This document shows positions 1 to 20,600 of a stretch of 64,000 nt of DNA, piece by piece (position 1 is the first letter of the stretch; each line of letters starts with the position of its first letter). The stretch comes from Lates calcarifer. Taxonomy: Eukaryota > Chordata > Actinopteri > Centropomidae. The notes under the pieces were generated by a model. The model saw only the letters and a program-made list of their open reading frames with translations. It ran no database searches and was not told where the DNA came from. The position numbers were made by a program, and so were the translations under genes. Location of the stretch: positions 22,689,928 through 22,753,927 of the forward strand of contig NC_066838.1 of assembly GCF_001640805.2 (NCBI RefSeq), written 5' to 3'.

Positions 1-1254
1 TTTGGGAAGAGCGGGAGAAAAGGGAGAGGACAAGACTGAGGGGGAGAGAGAGGAGCTTGACTCTCAAGAGAAAGGAGGAATTCTGTAAATGTCTATCCCA
101 ACATTCCAGCAGCTTATTTTCCAACAAGGGACGGAAAAAAGACGATTCCTGCTAAAGCCAATGAAACAAAGAATTTTTCTCTTTTTCTATAGATTCTTTG
201 AGGTATTCCTTTTGGAGCCTGGCATTTGCCTTTTGTTTATTTCTCCACTGGAGGCTCCTCAGATTTTCTTTGCTGGGTCTGAAGCAGAAATCCCTCCTCA
301 GGGTGGGCTGTAAATGCCAGCCAACAAGCTGTTTGTTGTTTTGGCTTTCAGAAAAGAACCTCAAGTTTTGTTTGCTGTGTTTTGTGTTTTTCTAAAATGT
401 GATGTTTTGGTGTACTAACAATACAAGCATTTTAAAGATTCATCATAATTAAATTGCCATTTCATGATTAATTAATTACACCATTAGATCTAAGTTAAAA
501 TGACACTTATAAAAGAGATATTGAGGACATCCTTTCTAATGTGGGTTGCATGCGTTTTTCTCAACTTACCCAAAGTGACTGGAGCACATCATATAAGGCC
601 AGGAACCCTTTGTAAATATAAACCACACGGGGGCGGGGGGTAACCTCAGTGTCTGTCTCTTATTCATGACACGCCATCTTTTACACAGCCTCTTCTCTTC
701 GTCTTTCTCTTTGACTCCATGCTGCTCTAATGCTATTATTATACCTACGTACCCCATTTTCTTTAGGGGTATGAAGTGTACAGGAGATGAGACATCCAGC
801 ATTCTAGTCTCTCCTTCTGACAGTCTCCTTTTCCCTTCCCCCCTTCTCTCTCTCTTTCTCTCTCACCCTCTTAGCATCTTATCCTAGTTCCAAAGCTTAC
901 ATCATGTCTCTAATGTTTGTGAAGGGGATGACAATGACAGTCATGATGAGTACAGCCATCATGCAGCCACAGTACTCTGCTCTGCTGAAAAAAGCCACGG
1001 GGCTGTGGAAGAGAACAGCAGGGAGCACAGATTTGACAGGAAGGCATGGGTCGTGGAGGAGTTTGGGATATGTTTTGTTCAGGGGATTATTCACCAAGGA
1101 CCTGACATTCCCTTGTGTAGTCTAACCTTTTACTATTACATAAACATGTTTCAAGAAAAAATAGTCTCAGAATAACACACACTGTTCTAATTACAATATG
1201 GAAATCAGCCAAACAGCATCAGCCGATTCATGTTGCAACTGTCTCTTCACACAG
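1..1254 (+). other. plxna2: plxna2 intron (partial)
   Basis: Sequence upstream of the first recognisable plexin exon; it ends in an acceptor (cttcacacag) at 1245-1254. No plexin coding segment that would join in frame was found here, so the preceding exon lies outside the window. The start is purine-rich and a CT-rich run lies near 830-870. Nothing else is supported. Confidence 0.7.
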
Positions 1255-8803
<7,549 letters not shown>

Positions 8804-11800
8804 GAGTGACCCCTACTGAAAGAGTGAGAGAAAGAGAGAGAGAGAAAGAGGATCACAGTCTCTACCGGACCTCCCAAAATGGTCCCACATTACTTACCTC
8901 TCATCGTGGGAGCTGCAACCACGAACCAGACCTGGGATCTCTGCATCCACAGACAGACAAACAACTGCATTAATTTGTAATACTCTCTCCCTTTCATGAT
9001 GGCACCAGCTAAGGGCCCACAGACTGAGACAGAGACCCTGCAGCTGGAGCTGATAACGGCATAAGGAGGGAACATCAGCAGAGAAGGCAACAACATGGCT
9101 TGTATTTATTTTTTTGTTTGTTTCTTTTTCTCAAAGGAAATTTTCTCTCAGTTTGACAGGAAATTGTATGTTGCGTGGGTGTGGGTGTGTGTAGGGGTGT
9201 GTAGGGGTGTGCATGAGTGTGTGTTTGTGTCGTACTAAGCAAGACTCCTGCAAAGACTGTGAGAGCAAATGGAGAAACAGATTTATTCTCTACTCAGTCA
9301 GAAACTGACATCTGAGTGTGAAACGGAGACAAAAAGGCGAGAAGCACAGGAGCAGATCTCATCTTGGACAGCTGAGTTTGCATTCAGATTTCTCAGATTT
9401 TATTTTTGTACTTGTACATTTGAATATTATCAGTTGCAGTTGAAATATCCACCCAGGATGCCATAAGTGTTGTTGTACAAAGACATAAAGAGTGTTAACA
9501 CTGCAACAGGGTGGTGTGGTAGTAAAACAGGCCATGGTCCACGTTTTCTCTCACTCCTTGCCTCCTCGGACTGATGCTTCACAACGAAAAACGTCTGCTC
9601 ATTATCCAATCAGCAGTGTACAGGAAATCATGAACCTGTGCTCATCATCGAAGAGTCAAATGAACTCCACTCATGGTGGTCACAGGTCAGCCAGCATGCT
9701 TGCACCTAAACTGAGGATGACAGAGATGAAGTCTATAGTGTATTTTGGGAGATGACCTTAAATCAGCATCACTCTGGTGTCCAAGGCTTTCCTCAGCAGT
9801 TAGGTCATCTGTGTATGTACCGGTCGATACTTGCCAATCAGTGTATGTGAATGTACAAAATGTTTTTATTTGTTTGTTTGTTTGATTGTATGTCTATTTG
9901 AGTTTTGCAAACAGAAAGGGGCTCAGTTGAACTGAGCTCCGTAGATATTTTCAGCAGCTCGTCAAAGTGAACAGTTCCATTTGTCGGTCCTGGCCCGAGC
10001 CCACCCAGCTACTTCCCAAACGTTATTTAACCTAAATCACTTTTCTGCTTGAGGAGAGTGTATATGGTCTGCATTTGCTAGCAGTTAGTAGACACCAGGT
10101 GAGACCAATTGGTTTAGGTAGGCTAAAACTCTCCATTATATATCCACTGTTTGTATCTCTTTGGGAACTTGGATCAACTTTATGTGTACTTTGCATGCAT
10201 GCTATCACACATTAGAAGTGTTTAAGGGTTCATCTTTGATTTTATCAAGTGCCAATGAGGCGTGCCAGTTCTAGTTGGCCAGTTGAGATGTTAGCTGACT
10301 TAACCCGACCACCATCCATGTCTTCACACAGACAATAAGAAGCCTAGCTGCGTGGGTCTAGTTTGACCAAGTGCCAAAAGATCCTGTCGTTTCTTCACTA
10401 TTCTTTACTAATGTGTCAAAAATCGGTTTATGCTTTACAGAGGGAGCAAAGCTCTCACGTTGGAGTGTAGAGCCGGTTAAAGTTGAAGCTCGTGTAACTG
10501 GAATGGTGAGTTTAAAATGTCATGAAAGGTACGAAACATAAGCAGGAGAAAAGAAAGGGAAAAGAATTCAGAGTCTGTTTCATGTTACGTGGATGCATCT
10601 CCTGACTTAAACCAAACAGTCACAGGCTAAAAGGCTGACATAACCTTCCAACCTTCTAGCTTGATGACAACAAACTGTAGATTCCGTCCTCTGGATAGGT
10701 GATTTCATTTTCTTCCGAGATATATATTTGCTTGTTGTTTACATCAAGTACTTGAAAATAGGTAGTATTAAAGGTTTGTACAGTATACTGCAGTTGTGTG
10801 TGTTGAGAGTGTGATAAACACCAGGAGTGGGTGAAAGGTGCTTCTTTTCTCTGTGGCCTTAGATACCCACCTGCTTACCATTCCTGATCTTATTAGTCCT
10901 CGATTCGGGCACAGTCCTTTCAGTGCTTCGGAGCCCAGTGGTTTTTCAGTGATACCTGGCCCAGGCACTCTGCTGTGAACTGTCTTAGCGAGATAAAGTA
11001 AAAGGAAAGGTGAAGAGGGTACGGCCTGGCTCAGGCAGACATTGCCTCGCTCAGCACTCGGTTTGCCTGAGCTGTTTGAAGAGAAGTGTCGAGAAATGAG
11101 GAGAGAGGGAGAGGTAGAAAGAGAGAGAACCCCTTTAGCTCTAGTTTCCTGCTCCGGCTTTGAAGCTGCTCTTTGATCTGAGTCAGTTGTGTGCACAGTG
11201 TGATCAGGAGATGGAAAGAAGGAAAAAAAAACATCAAACTATCAGGCAAGGAGAAATGTAGGATGAGGTGATGATTGACGTGCTATTACTGAGTCCAGCC
11301 AGTGGGGGCAGAAGTGGGTAAGATTAGCTGTAATTGGCTCATAGACTGTATATAAAAATGCAGTCTATGATTTTGCTCCCTCATCTGAAAAAGCACCTTT
11401 TCACTCCTTAACCCCCTAATGAACATCTGTAGGTACACAATGGTGCACATATACAGTACATACACTAAACATAAAGCTTCTTCCTTTTGATTAAGGTGTC
11501 TTCCCAATTTCAGCGAATAGAATTGTATCCTCCTCATACCTCACATTGCTTGTATGGAGTAATGCTTTTTATCATTTTAACGGGACCTAAATGCCTTTTC
11601 CTTTTCCAAGGGATAAAATGTATGTTTCTTAGAGTCCTTCCAACTCTTAGATGAGCTCTCCCCTTGTTTTCAGAATTGTGACGAACGTAATCAGAGGCAC
11701 ACAGATTAGTCGAGAGTGGCTTTGATTTTTCTCTCAGAGATCATTTATATCAGGATGTTTCCTTTTGTCTTGTGTGAGATTTTTGCATGCATTTTAATTC

Positions 11801-12402
11801 ATGCTTTAGTTCTGCCTGGTATTCCATATTGATCCGTGCTGTCTTTAGTCTAACTGCAAGCCCATTTGTATACATCTTAAATCACAGCTGAATGCACCTT
11901 TTTTTGTGAGAGAGAATTTTTTTTGTTACTAAATAATAGCTTGTTTCCATGCTGTGTACTCATTTCTGGGAACCTTTTTAAGTCAGTTTGAAATGAGAAG
12001 AGGGAAGTTTGTTTACTGTTTCTGCAGCGCAGAATCCCATTTGACTGCCAGTTGTGATATGGATAGATGCTCATAAACACAACCTCAATTCAGCTCAAGC
12101 TGATTGCAAATTGAAGATGCTTTGTGCACTTTTTTTGCCCTCAGTGAAATGTGTTGCCGAAGAGACGGTGTTGTGGTTTTGACTGGCACATGTCATCATT
12201 CCTTATATAAAACACAGCATTTAATCTGCATTTTTGTTTGTTTGTTTTATGCCATCAGACAGAGGAACTGAAATCCAGAGCAATGTATTAATCTCAAGTC
12301 AAAATATCACCAAGTATAAAATGAGTATCCTTCCATTTTAAACACATTGTAAACAAACCCTTTGTAGACACTGGAGTTCTGTAAAATAGTAATTAACTGG
12401 CA

Positions 12403-12438
12403 ATGATGATGATGACGATGATGATGATAATAATAATG
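12403..12438 (+). repeat. (GAT)n/(AAT)n microsatellite in plxna2 3'UTR
   Basis: Interrupted trinucleotide run, mostly gat/atg with one gac, passing into aat. Confidence 0.9.
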
Positions 12439-12630
12439 GCTGTCTGTTCTTGTTTTATAAAAGTGTTGTGAAAATTGTAAGAAACTTAAAGTATTTAAAA
12501 AAGGTTGTTCTCTTGTTTTTTTTATTTGCTTTGGTTTTGTTATGATAATATATTATTGTGTACCTATTGTAAATATGAAGCACACCTATTTTGCAAGCCA
12601 AGGATTCACTTTGTACTGTTGTTATATATA

Positions 12631-12636
12631 AATAAA
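12631..12636 (+). terminator. plxna2: Polyadenylation signal of plxna2
   Basis: Canonical AATAAA followed about 20 bases later by a plausible cleavage region and then T/GT-rich sequence (gtctttttgttg, 12680-12691). It is the best-placed signal after the plexin stop. Confidence 0.6.
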
Positions 12637-15600
12637 CTTTGCTGGTTAAAAATTGCATAGAGCTGAAATCTGTATTCATGTCTTTTTGTTGAACGAACTC
12701 CCAATTTAGACAAATAGAGAGGGCAGAATTATGTCTTAATGTCATTAAGACACATTACTAGTACCCGGTACTCAGACCAGTCCAGAGGTCGTCACTTCCT
12801 GTTACACCTGGTACAACTTTTGTTGTGTTTAGCCTAAATTTATTCACATATTGGTAAACTGGCAAAATGAACAGTATGCCGAATTAGCAGTTCCTGTCTG
12901 CAAGGTGAGCATAGTTGTTCAGCTAACTATCACTGGAATATTTGAATACTGAGGAAAACTTAACAACATGAGGATTCTCAGGCAAGATCTGGAGCTATGC
13001 GGAGCGTCTTTTTTCGATGATTTCTAAGTCGCTTATGGACGTTACTCGCGGTGCACAGCAGATGAGAGTGATGTCACCGGAAAATGTAAGTCATAATGAA
13101 TATAAAAATGTGCGTAATGTGTCTGTGTGTTCGTGTTTGACTGACTCCAAGGAGTACGATTTTGACGCAAATTATGGCAGTTGGGCGCCATCTTTAGCTG
13201 CGTGTGATCACTGCTGCCTCCGCTGAGTGTGTTGATAACCGGGCCAAACTACAGTATCTAATTTCCTGTTGTTTTCTGAACGCTGGCATATACCTGTCCC
13301 TTTCACCTCATGCCGTATGTTTGCCTCACTGAAGGCACACCTCACAGTTTGAAAACCTCCTGTCCTGAGGCGACTCTCTGGCACATCCCCAAACTCCCAC
13401 AGCATGTGGGCGCCAGGGAGACACAGGTCATATCTCTCCCATCCCTTATAGCTCTGGGTTCATCCTGAGATCCTCTATTTCCCACTCACTTCCTGGCTAG
13501 CAGCTAACAGAATAACCCACGGCTGTAACACGCTGAATTGTGATCGTTTGTCTTCATGCAAGTCTGTTAGCTCAGTCCGGGCGCGGCCTCTCTACACCAC
13601 CACAGGGGATGCAATCACATTAGGTTGCTAATGGAGGCTTGGATCAGTGTGTTTAGCTGGAGTGAAATGGCCCTGAGGTCAGTGATTCCTCAGAGGATGA
13701 CTGTGGATGACCACTGAAGCACAGGCTCCTACTTTTTTATAACTGTCCACTGTTTGAATTCACCTGTCTTTTATTAGAGAGTAGAAAGAAGCAGATGAGT
13801 GAGCAGGGAGAAGTAGGAATGAGATTCAGATGCACATGTAAGCATCAATCATCACTCCTTGAGCAGAGCACTGCATCTCTACAAGATTATTTTGTAATAG
13901 CAATCATATTGTCATTGTTCGTTATTTTCATCATCCGCACTGCGAGAAAAGCACATGAATATTTATTGTCATACCTGAGGCAAAAGCAGATTCAACTGAT
14001 TATATATTGGTAGGCACTTTTGCTCAGAGGAGTGGTCATTCATTCATTCTGCGTGACACTAATGAAAAGATGTAGTCGGATGCAGTTCCCTGAGGTTGGA
14101 GCACTGGTGGAAACAATGCTGCTCAACTTCTTGATGGAGCCAGTATATCAAGCAATATGTATTCTATATCTTGAGTCCCTTGGCCACCCCTTCCCCTGTA
14201 TTTCCTCTAGGGAAGGTCTAATCCCCGCCGCTTCTAATCCTGTACTGCTGGGACCAATTCAAATCCACGTGGGACTTAACGCCCTGTAATGCCTTTACAA
14301 GTAGTTGCATAAAGCTGACATCCCATTCGTTCTGGGTAGGATTCTCAGCCTGGATTACAAGGCAAATTCTGAAATAATTAATGTGAGTTGGCAAAAGAGG
14401 ATGCCAGGGGTGACTTCAACCCCATTTCGAAGAATAGTCGGGTATTAATTTCACAGTGAAACAATCCCTGACATCTTGTTGGTCCTCAGTGCTTCTCATT
14501 CTGATCCTGATAGTCGTTAAAGGTCTTTGTTTTCCTTTTGCATCCGTTTGAGATCATCTTAAAGCAAAGCAAGGCAAACCACTGCATCTGGGATTTGTAA
14601 TTCATACCTGTCACTTTATTAAGAAAGGTTTTGGATTACCATCTATTGTTCTACATTTGTAGCTGACAAGCACTCATAGGTTATACTGTATTTATGGACA
14701 ACAGCTCCCAGTGTCCTTGAGCAAAAACCCAGAGCTGCTCCTGATGAGTACATGGGTGAATGTGGGATAGTGTCAGGTGCTTTACACCGGACTGTGCCTG
14801 CACTCCATTTATCTTTTGGACCTTTGCATGCAAGTCATCTATCTTAAAGACTCTGCTTAAAAACAGCTGTGGGTGTACTTTAAAGGATAGGGGTAGCAAT
14901 ATTTTTCTTACTGTCAAATCCCATGAAAAGACCAAATCTAGCTTGAGTCAGTCTTTCAATACATTGTGACTTACCCAGTCTATCTCAAGTTCATACATCC
15001 TTACCCAAGACATAAATCTTTAAAAACAGGTCATGAACATATACTATAATTTGAAAAAAACGTAGATAATCTCCTAAAAACAGCTGGGCTCAGTGTTACT
15101 CAAACAGGAGTATATATTACATTTTTGGGTTTTCAGTTGCGTGTTAATAATACACATTCTTAGTACTAGTGAGTTTTTACAGGATACAGGACAGTATGTG
15201 GGATTTTTTTAGTAGTTTTAGGACAACTGTGGAGCACACAAACGACTGTATATGTAATGAGATTGGAAAGACTAATGGCAGCTTAAAATGTTAATTTTAG
15301 ATGTTAAGCTTGAACTGATTGGAGGTGATGAAGGAAATGAGTGAAATGAAATGAAGGAAATGGGAGAAGGAGAGAAAGCAGGCCTGTGGGAGGAAGAGAG
15401 CTGTGATACAATCCGAGATCCGTGACCATCTGAGCAGGAGAAAGTGAAAGTAAGAAGAGATGCTGTGCAGAGATAAAAGATGCGAGAAGCAGCATTGAAG
15501 CCAAACAGAAGACAAGAACAAGATGCGGATGGCGGTGGTGAGAGTTGGTCTGAGGGAAGTTGCGAACAAATGTGAATCCAGGTGTCATGAGCTCTCAGCG

Positions 15601-16479
15601 CAGGGCTCTATTTATAGTCTGGCTTCCTGCTGTTGAGCTGTCATTCTCAGTGTGCTCTGCAGCCCGTCTCGCCTGCCGCCCGCTAGCCCCTCTCTCATTA
15701 GAACTCCACAGCACAACACACGCTGGCCACGTCTGTGGGCGCTCTGCATAATTCACAGGTCAGAGACTCGTTCAGTAGCATGTGTTAACCTCACATACAC
15801 AAACACATGCATACGCACAAGTCACACATACAGTAAATAGTATGATGTTTGAAAACAGCACACACATGAGCAAACAGGTGCATAATCAGCAGGATAAGAC
15901 CTGGGAATCATCCAAACATACATGTTCATGTATTATTAATTAACTGCTTCACACATGCATAGGCATATAAAAAGTTTCCCAGTGACATTTGCTGAGAACA
16001 AGTTCTTCAAGTGTGACTGTCCCTATCAAGCGAGGCTGACGATCAGTGTCTTTCTCTGGACGCGACTTGTCCCTGCTCCCTGAGATGGTAATGAGGCTCT
16101 CCCAGCAGGCCCACTGTCAGACTCCTGTTGTGTGGCCTCATCTCTTTTAGCACTGCACAGCAAAAACAAAGAGGTGGGTGGCGTCTGTTCGACCCAGTGC
16201 CCCTGGTCCACCCATACCAACTGTGCTTCCAAAAAGTGCAGGCGTAAGTATTTTTCAGGTATGCAAATACACAGGGACATTAAAATACACAAGTGCACCC
16301 AGGAACAGGGTTGTGTTATGAATATGAAGTCACGAAACACACATAATTTGATTTTGTGTGTGTTCTTGTGCACCCTGTGTACCCACACTCGCACACATGC
16401 GGTGACACAAACTCAACTACCCTGCTGCTTTCAGGCGCAGGGTGCAGGTGAGAAACGCCTGCCAAATTTCCCTAGCTGG

Positions 16480-16760
16480 AGCACTCGTTTGCATATGCAG
16501 ATGTTAATTACCACTGGAGCTTGTATGGGCCAATCGGCAGGCTGCTGGAACAGCTTGTGCATCGCTCTCTCCCCCCACAGGTCGCCGTTTCCACGGTTAC
16601 TCCCCTGGCTGATAATAAAGATAATCACCTCCGATTTCCTTCATGGCTCATTTTCTCCTGCTCGCTTCTGAAAGGCCAGAGCGCCGCTGTCTGATTTTCC
16701 ACGCTGAGCTCTTATCAGCGCGCCAGGGCCGAGGACTGGGGCGGGGGGCCAAGTCGACAC
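16480..16760. promoter_or_regulatory. Candidate enhancer with GATA cluster upstream of cd34
   Basis: Three WGATAR sites (TGATAA at 16610, AGATAA at 16619, TTATCA at 16712 on the reverse strand) lie within 110 bp. Nearby are an octamer-like tttgcat (16488-16494), ttaatta (16504-16510) and ccaat (16530-16534). The local G+C and CpG are higher than in the flanks. It lies 6.8 kb upstream of the cd34 TATA box. GATA factors are known regulators in blood and endothelium; activity here is inferred. Confidence 0.3.
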
Positions 16761-17567
16761 ACCACCTGCCACACACTCACCAGAGGGGACAGATTCGTTC
16801 AGTCAGAGTCTCAGATATGGAGGGGTAATGAGTGCGAGATCATCCATCCGGTATGGTGTAATTGTGGTTGGAATAAAGGCCGAGATGAGAGCAGGGTCAG
16901 ATCAGATGAGATCAGATGATGGTTGTTATCACACAGACTGACAAGACGCTGAGCCTGTTGAGTAAGAATAAAAGTAGGTTTTCAAAAACCTTGAAATTAA
17001 GACTTAGCACACTAAATCAATAGATAACATCCATCAGATATTTTCAGAATGGTTTATTCTAAACCATTCATGGTTGTTAAAATGTCCAAAAGGTTATTAA
17101 CCGGGATGTAACACTGACTTTCATGATCTTTATTTGTCATTAAAGCAACGTGTTTAAATCTTTACACTACACTTAATCTCCTCTAACATAATCTTTTGTC
17201 ATTAAACATTGCCTGTTGCACACTGTATATCCAGTTGATACCTTTTAAAGCAAGCCATCTGTTATGGGCCAGTACAAGAGATCCAATTCCCACTCACTGT
17301 TTCTCTCTCTGTCTCTCAGCCACCCCCCACCCCACCCCCAATTTTCTGTCTCCCTCCTCATGCTCCCTTGAATCCATTGTCCAGAAAGAAACGTGCCTGG
17401 GATAGCAAGGCTTCGCTTTCGGCACACTTCTTTGAGAATTATTTAAGGCTTAGGAGTTTCTGTGAAATTAATATTTGATGTGCAGGACCTGAGCGTCTCC
17501 CGACGAAGCCCAGAGCAACACTTCAGAGAACGACTGGGGTGAGGTGTATAGCTCCCTGCTTCAAAAC

Positions 17568-17610
17568 ATACACACACACACGTGCAGGCACGCATCCACA
17601 CACACACACA
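17568..17610 (+). repeat. CA-rich microsatellite
   Basis: Interrupted (CA)n tracts. Confidence 0.85.
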
Positions 17611-20600
17611 CCAACCTCATCCACTCATCTCCATACCCCAAAAAACACTACAGATGTTTTATAGTGAGTTATTGAATGAAAAGTCTGGAGGCTGTCTGAT
17701 CTGATCTTGGATTCATTTTGTCTGAGACTGTTCTTTTATTTGCCATCTTCCTTCACCCTTTGGCTTAGTTTAGTTTTCTTCAAGGTCTCTCTCAATACTG
17801 TGTTTTTTTTTTCTTTCTTTTTGGCATGCATCTCTCATGCTCTCATATTTTCCTGAGGCTCTCATCTTTACCCCAATTTATGACATGTTAACAGGTTCGC
17901 GGCATGGCATTAGTCAATTCCATGTGTTTTCTATGACCAGAATCAAGGAAACGTAACACTACATGAGATCTTTAGTTTTTCCCGTTGCCACAAGAGTGCA
18001 GAATTGAGTCATTCAGAAATCTCCTCCTTGTGTGATGAGCATGAGATGGTTTTAAAACTCTGGTCTTATAGTGCCATCTCATGGTTTATGTTTGGAATAG
18101 CTTTGTACTCAAATTTCCTTAGTAAATGAAGCACCCCACTCAAGAAACATGAACTTGCAGCTGTTTAGACTACTGTTAATTATTGCTTGAGCATTAATAT
18201 TCCATGTCCCTGCATTCAGAATTCATTTATTTAAAAAATAAAAGTCAGAACCTTCAACTCATGGAAAAACAGATTAATGATTAAAAAAATCAATTTAAAC
18301 ATCTGTTTCAACAAATTTGTTTGAACTTTATGTAGATTTTAATGGGGTCCCAAGAGGCAATAATATCAGTCAGTACCTATCTTTGACAAAAATGTTACAA
18401 CTGGCTTGGATTACCAAGTTTTATACTGAAAGACCACTGTTATTGCTGACAGTTTGACTTATGTGAAAGTACTCCAGAGATGAATCAAACAGATAGACGT
18501 AATGAGAGCCATCTGGGCAGCCAGCACTCTAATGAATTAATCCCACAGACCCTATCTTGGCCATGTGCTGCCAGAACACACACAGTTTATTATGTATTTA
18601 CAGGATGCCAATACTATGGTGGCGTGCTCTCATCTGGTATCCTGCAAACAGCAGTGTTTCATTTTCTGTGGTCCCTCTCAGTTGTGATGGATGAAAGGAC
18701 AGTCCTGAAAGTTAACCAAATGAGTTCAAAGCTTATGTTTCCACGTTTGGTTACTAATTGGACATCATAGCAAGGAATGCCAGAATCTGAACAGTGTTGA
18801 TGAAGATTATATGGTAGTATTCTTGCCTTTCTTCTCCTCGTTCTTCTTCTTTTTCACCCTTTTTGTTTTTTTTTTCTGTCGTGGCAAATAGAAATCAGAA
18901 TAGTTATGTAACTGACATTATGGACTAATAAATGATTGCTCAATATAATTGCAAAAACTGGAATAACAAATCAAAAATATGTGGTAGTGAAATATGAGCT
19001 GTGAACTGCCTTTTGAAGTGCTAAATGCGTTCGTCTCATTCTCTGCAAGGGCTCTCCTGTGCATCTTCTGCATCAATATGCATAGACCCATAATAGATAC
19101 ACTCCAGCAAAAATCTGGATCAGGGATTTAGAGCTCCTGAGGTTATAACTGAGTATCTCTGAGACCCGAAGCACTCCCAACCTTCACAATCCTCTCAACC
19201 TTGAGCATAAATCACTTCAAGATGTCTACCGAGCCACCCAATCAGAGCCAATTAAGGCGAGTTACAGGCCTGTAGAGTTTGCCCTTTTCAAAAAAAAAAA
19301 AGGAGGGGGAAAGGACACGAGGAAGGTGGGGACAAAGAGGAGACTCAAAACGAGGTTGTGAAGAGACAAAGACGGGGGAGAGGGACGAGGGGGAGTGTGT
19401 GTGAGAGGACATTAAGTTTTGTTCTTAACATGAACTGGGATTTTCCAAAAAGTGTTGCAATTGTTGCTATGTTGATTAACTTTCCTTGTTGTGTTATGTA
19501 TCTGATCATACATGTCCAAGTCTGAGTATGCATGACTGTCATGACTTGTGAAACCGTTGCACACGTAACATGCGTACTTTGCGCATTGGGCTGGGTCGGT
19601 TGGTGCCATGGGACTGATTTTATGAACAATAGGAGTAGGCTTCTACCAGAGGGGAGTGCTAAAGAAGAACATCTGTGTGGGATCAAGGCATTGGAGAGAA
19701 TGAAGGAGAGTTAAAGGTGGGAGGAGAAGGAAAGGGAGGATTTTTGGCACTGTGCGCTGTGTTTTGGAAAAGTATGACGACGCAGACCTCTCAATCATTA
19801 AAGGGAGCAGGTCATGCATATCAGGAGTAATCGAATAAGAGAGGGAAAATTTCTGTGACTCTGCACAAGATTATCAAGACTGTGTATCAAATATTCAGTT
19901 TATTGTTCCTGCTGCACATATCTAACAGTATTTTGTGTGAAAATTGTGTTTACACAGAAACATTCTTTGGCCTTCCTAGAATATGATGTAATAACAAAAG
20001 AGGTAGAGGTCTCTGTTATATTTCCTGTTTGCTTCTGTCTCCTCTGGCAGTCTGCTTTCTGCAATAGGACTTGTCACTGGTGTCAAGATAACGTTAAGGT
20101 GACATCATGTCCTGGAAAGCTGTCTTTGCCACTGCTGCTCCTGCAGGCTTTGTTCTGTCTAGGGTTTTTTTTTTTTTTTTGGGTAAGCTTTTGTTTGTGA
20201 ATTGGGATCAAGTTCTTTACTTTAATTGCTCGGCCTGGTGTGCTCTAACTGAACCCAGGACCATTAGATTTCCTCTTAACATAGTATGTCTTCATTGTTC
20301 TCATGTTTGAGCTACCCCAGACCTGAGAGTGTGGGATATGCTCTTCACATTGATCAGCCCTCCAGAGTATTCTGCCAGAGGTCTGGCTGTTGTGTTACGC
20401 TATTTTGCTGCCTCCACTACATCTTCCTGTGTTTCTCTTTCCATACAGCTCCCTCTGTGACAGACTGGACTCTGGTGCTGCCCCGCTATTAGGATTAGGA
20501 AACACTCGGCCAGGTCTGTCACGTTTCACACGGTCTTATGTAACGGATATGAAAGGCAGGGCATCAAGATAGCACAAGCTACAGGGTTAAGGTTGAATAT

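Larger units (their letters stand above)
8804..12655 (+). other. plxna2: plxna2 3'UTR
   Basis: From the stop codon to just past the AATAAA at 12631 there is no splice requirement and no coding frame. The 3.8 kb length is plausible for a neuronal receptor mRNA. It contains a GA-rich tract (8823-8850), a GT-rich run (9175-9235) and a GAT trinucleotide run (12403-12438). The extent rests only on the polyadenylation signal. Confidence 0.65.

Noticed and set aside
12830..13230. Exon-like segments with gtgagc and gtaagt between plxna2 and cd34
   Set aside because: The frames do not join, acceptors are poor, and the texture is that of an old repeat.
16132..16671. 179-codon open frame in the plxna2-cd34 interval
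   Set aside because: Low-complexity, CA/GT-rich, no domain or partner exon, and a competing frame on the other strand. It looks like chance.
17047..17069. Perfect 10-bp hairpin gaatggttta-ttc-taaaccattc
   Set aside because: Too short to be a miRNA precursor, pairing stops at once on both sides, and such hairpins are expected by chance in 64 kb.
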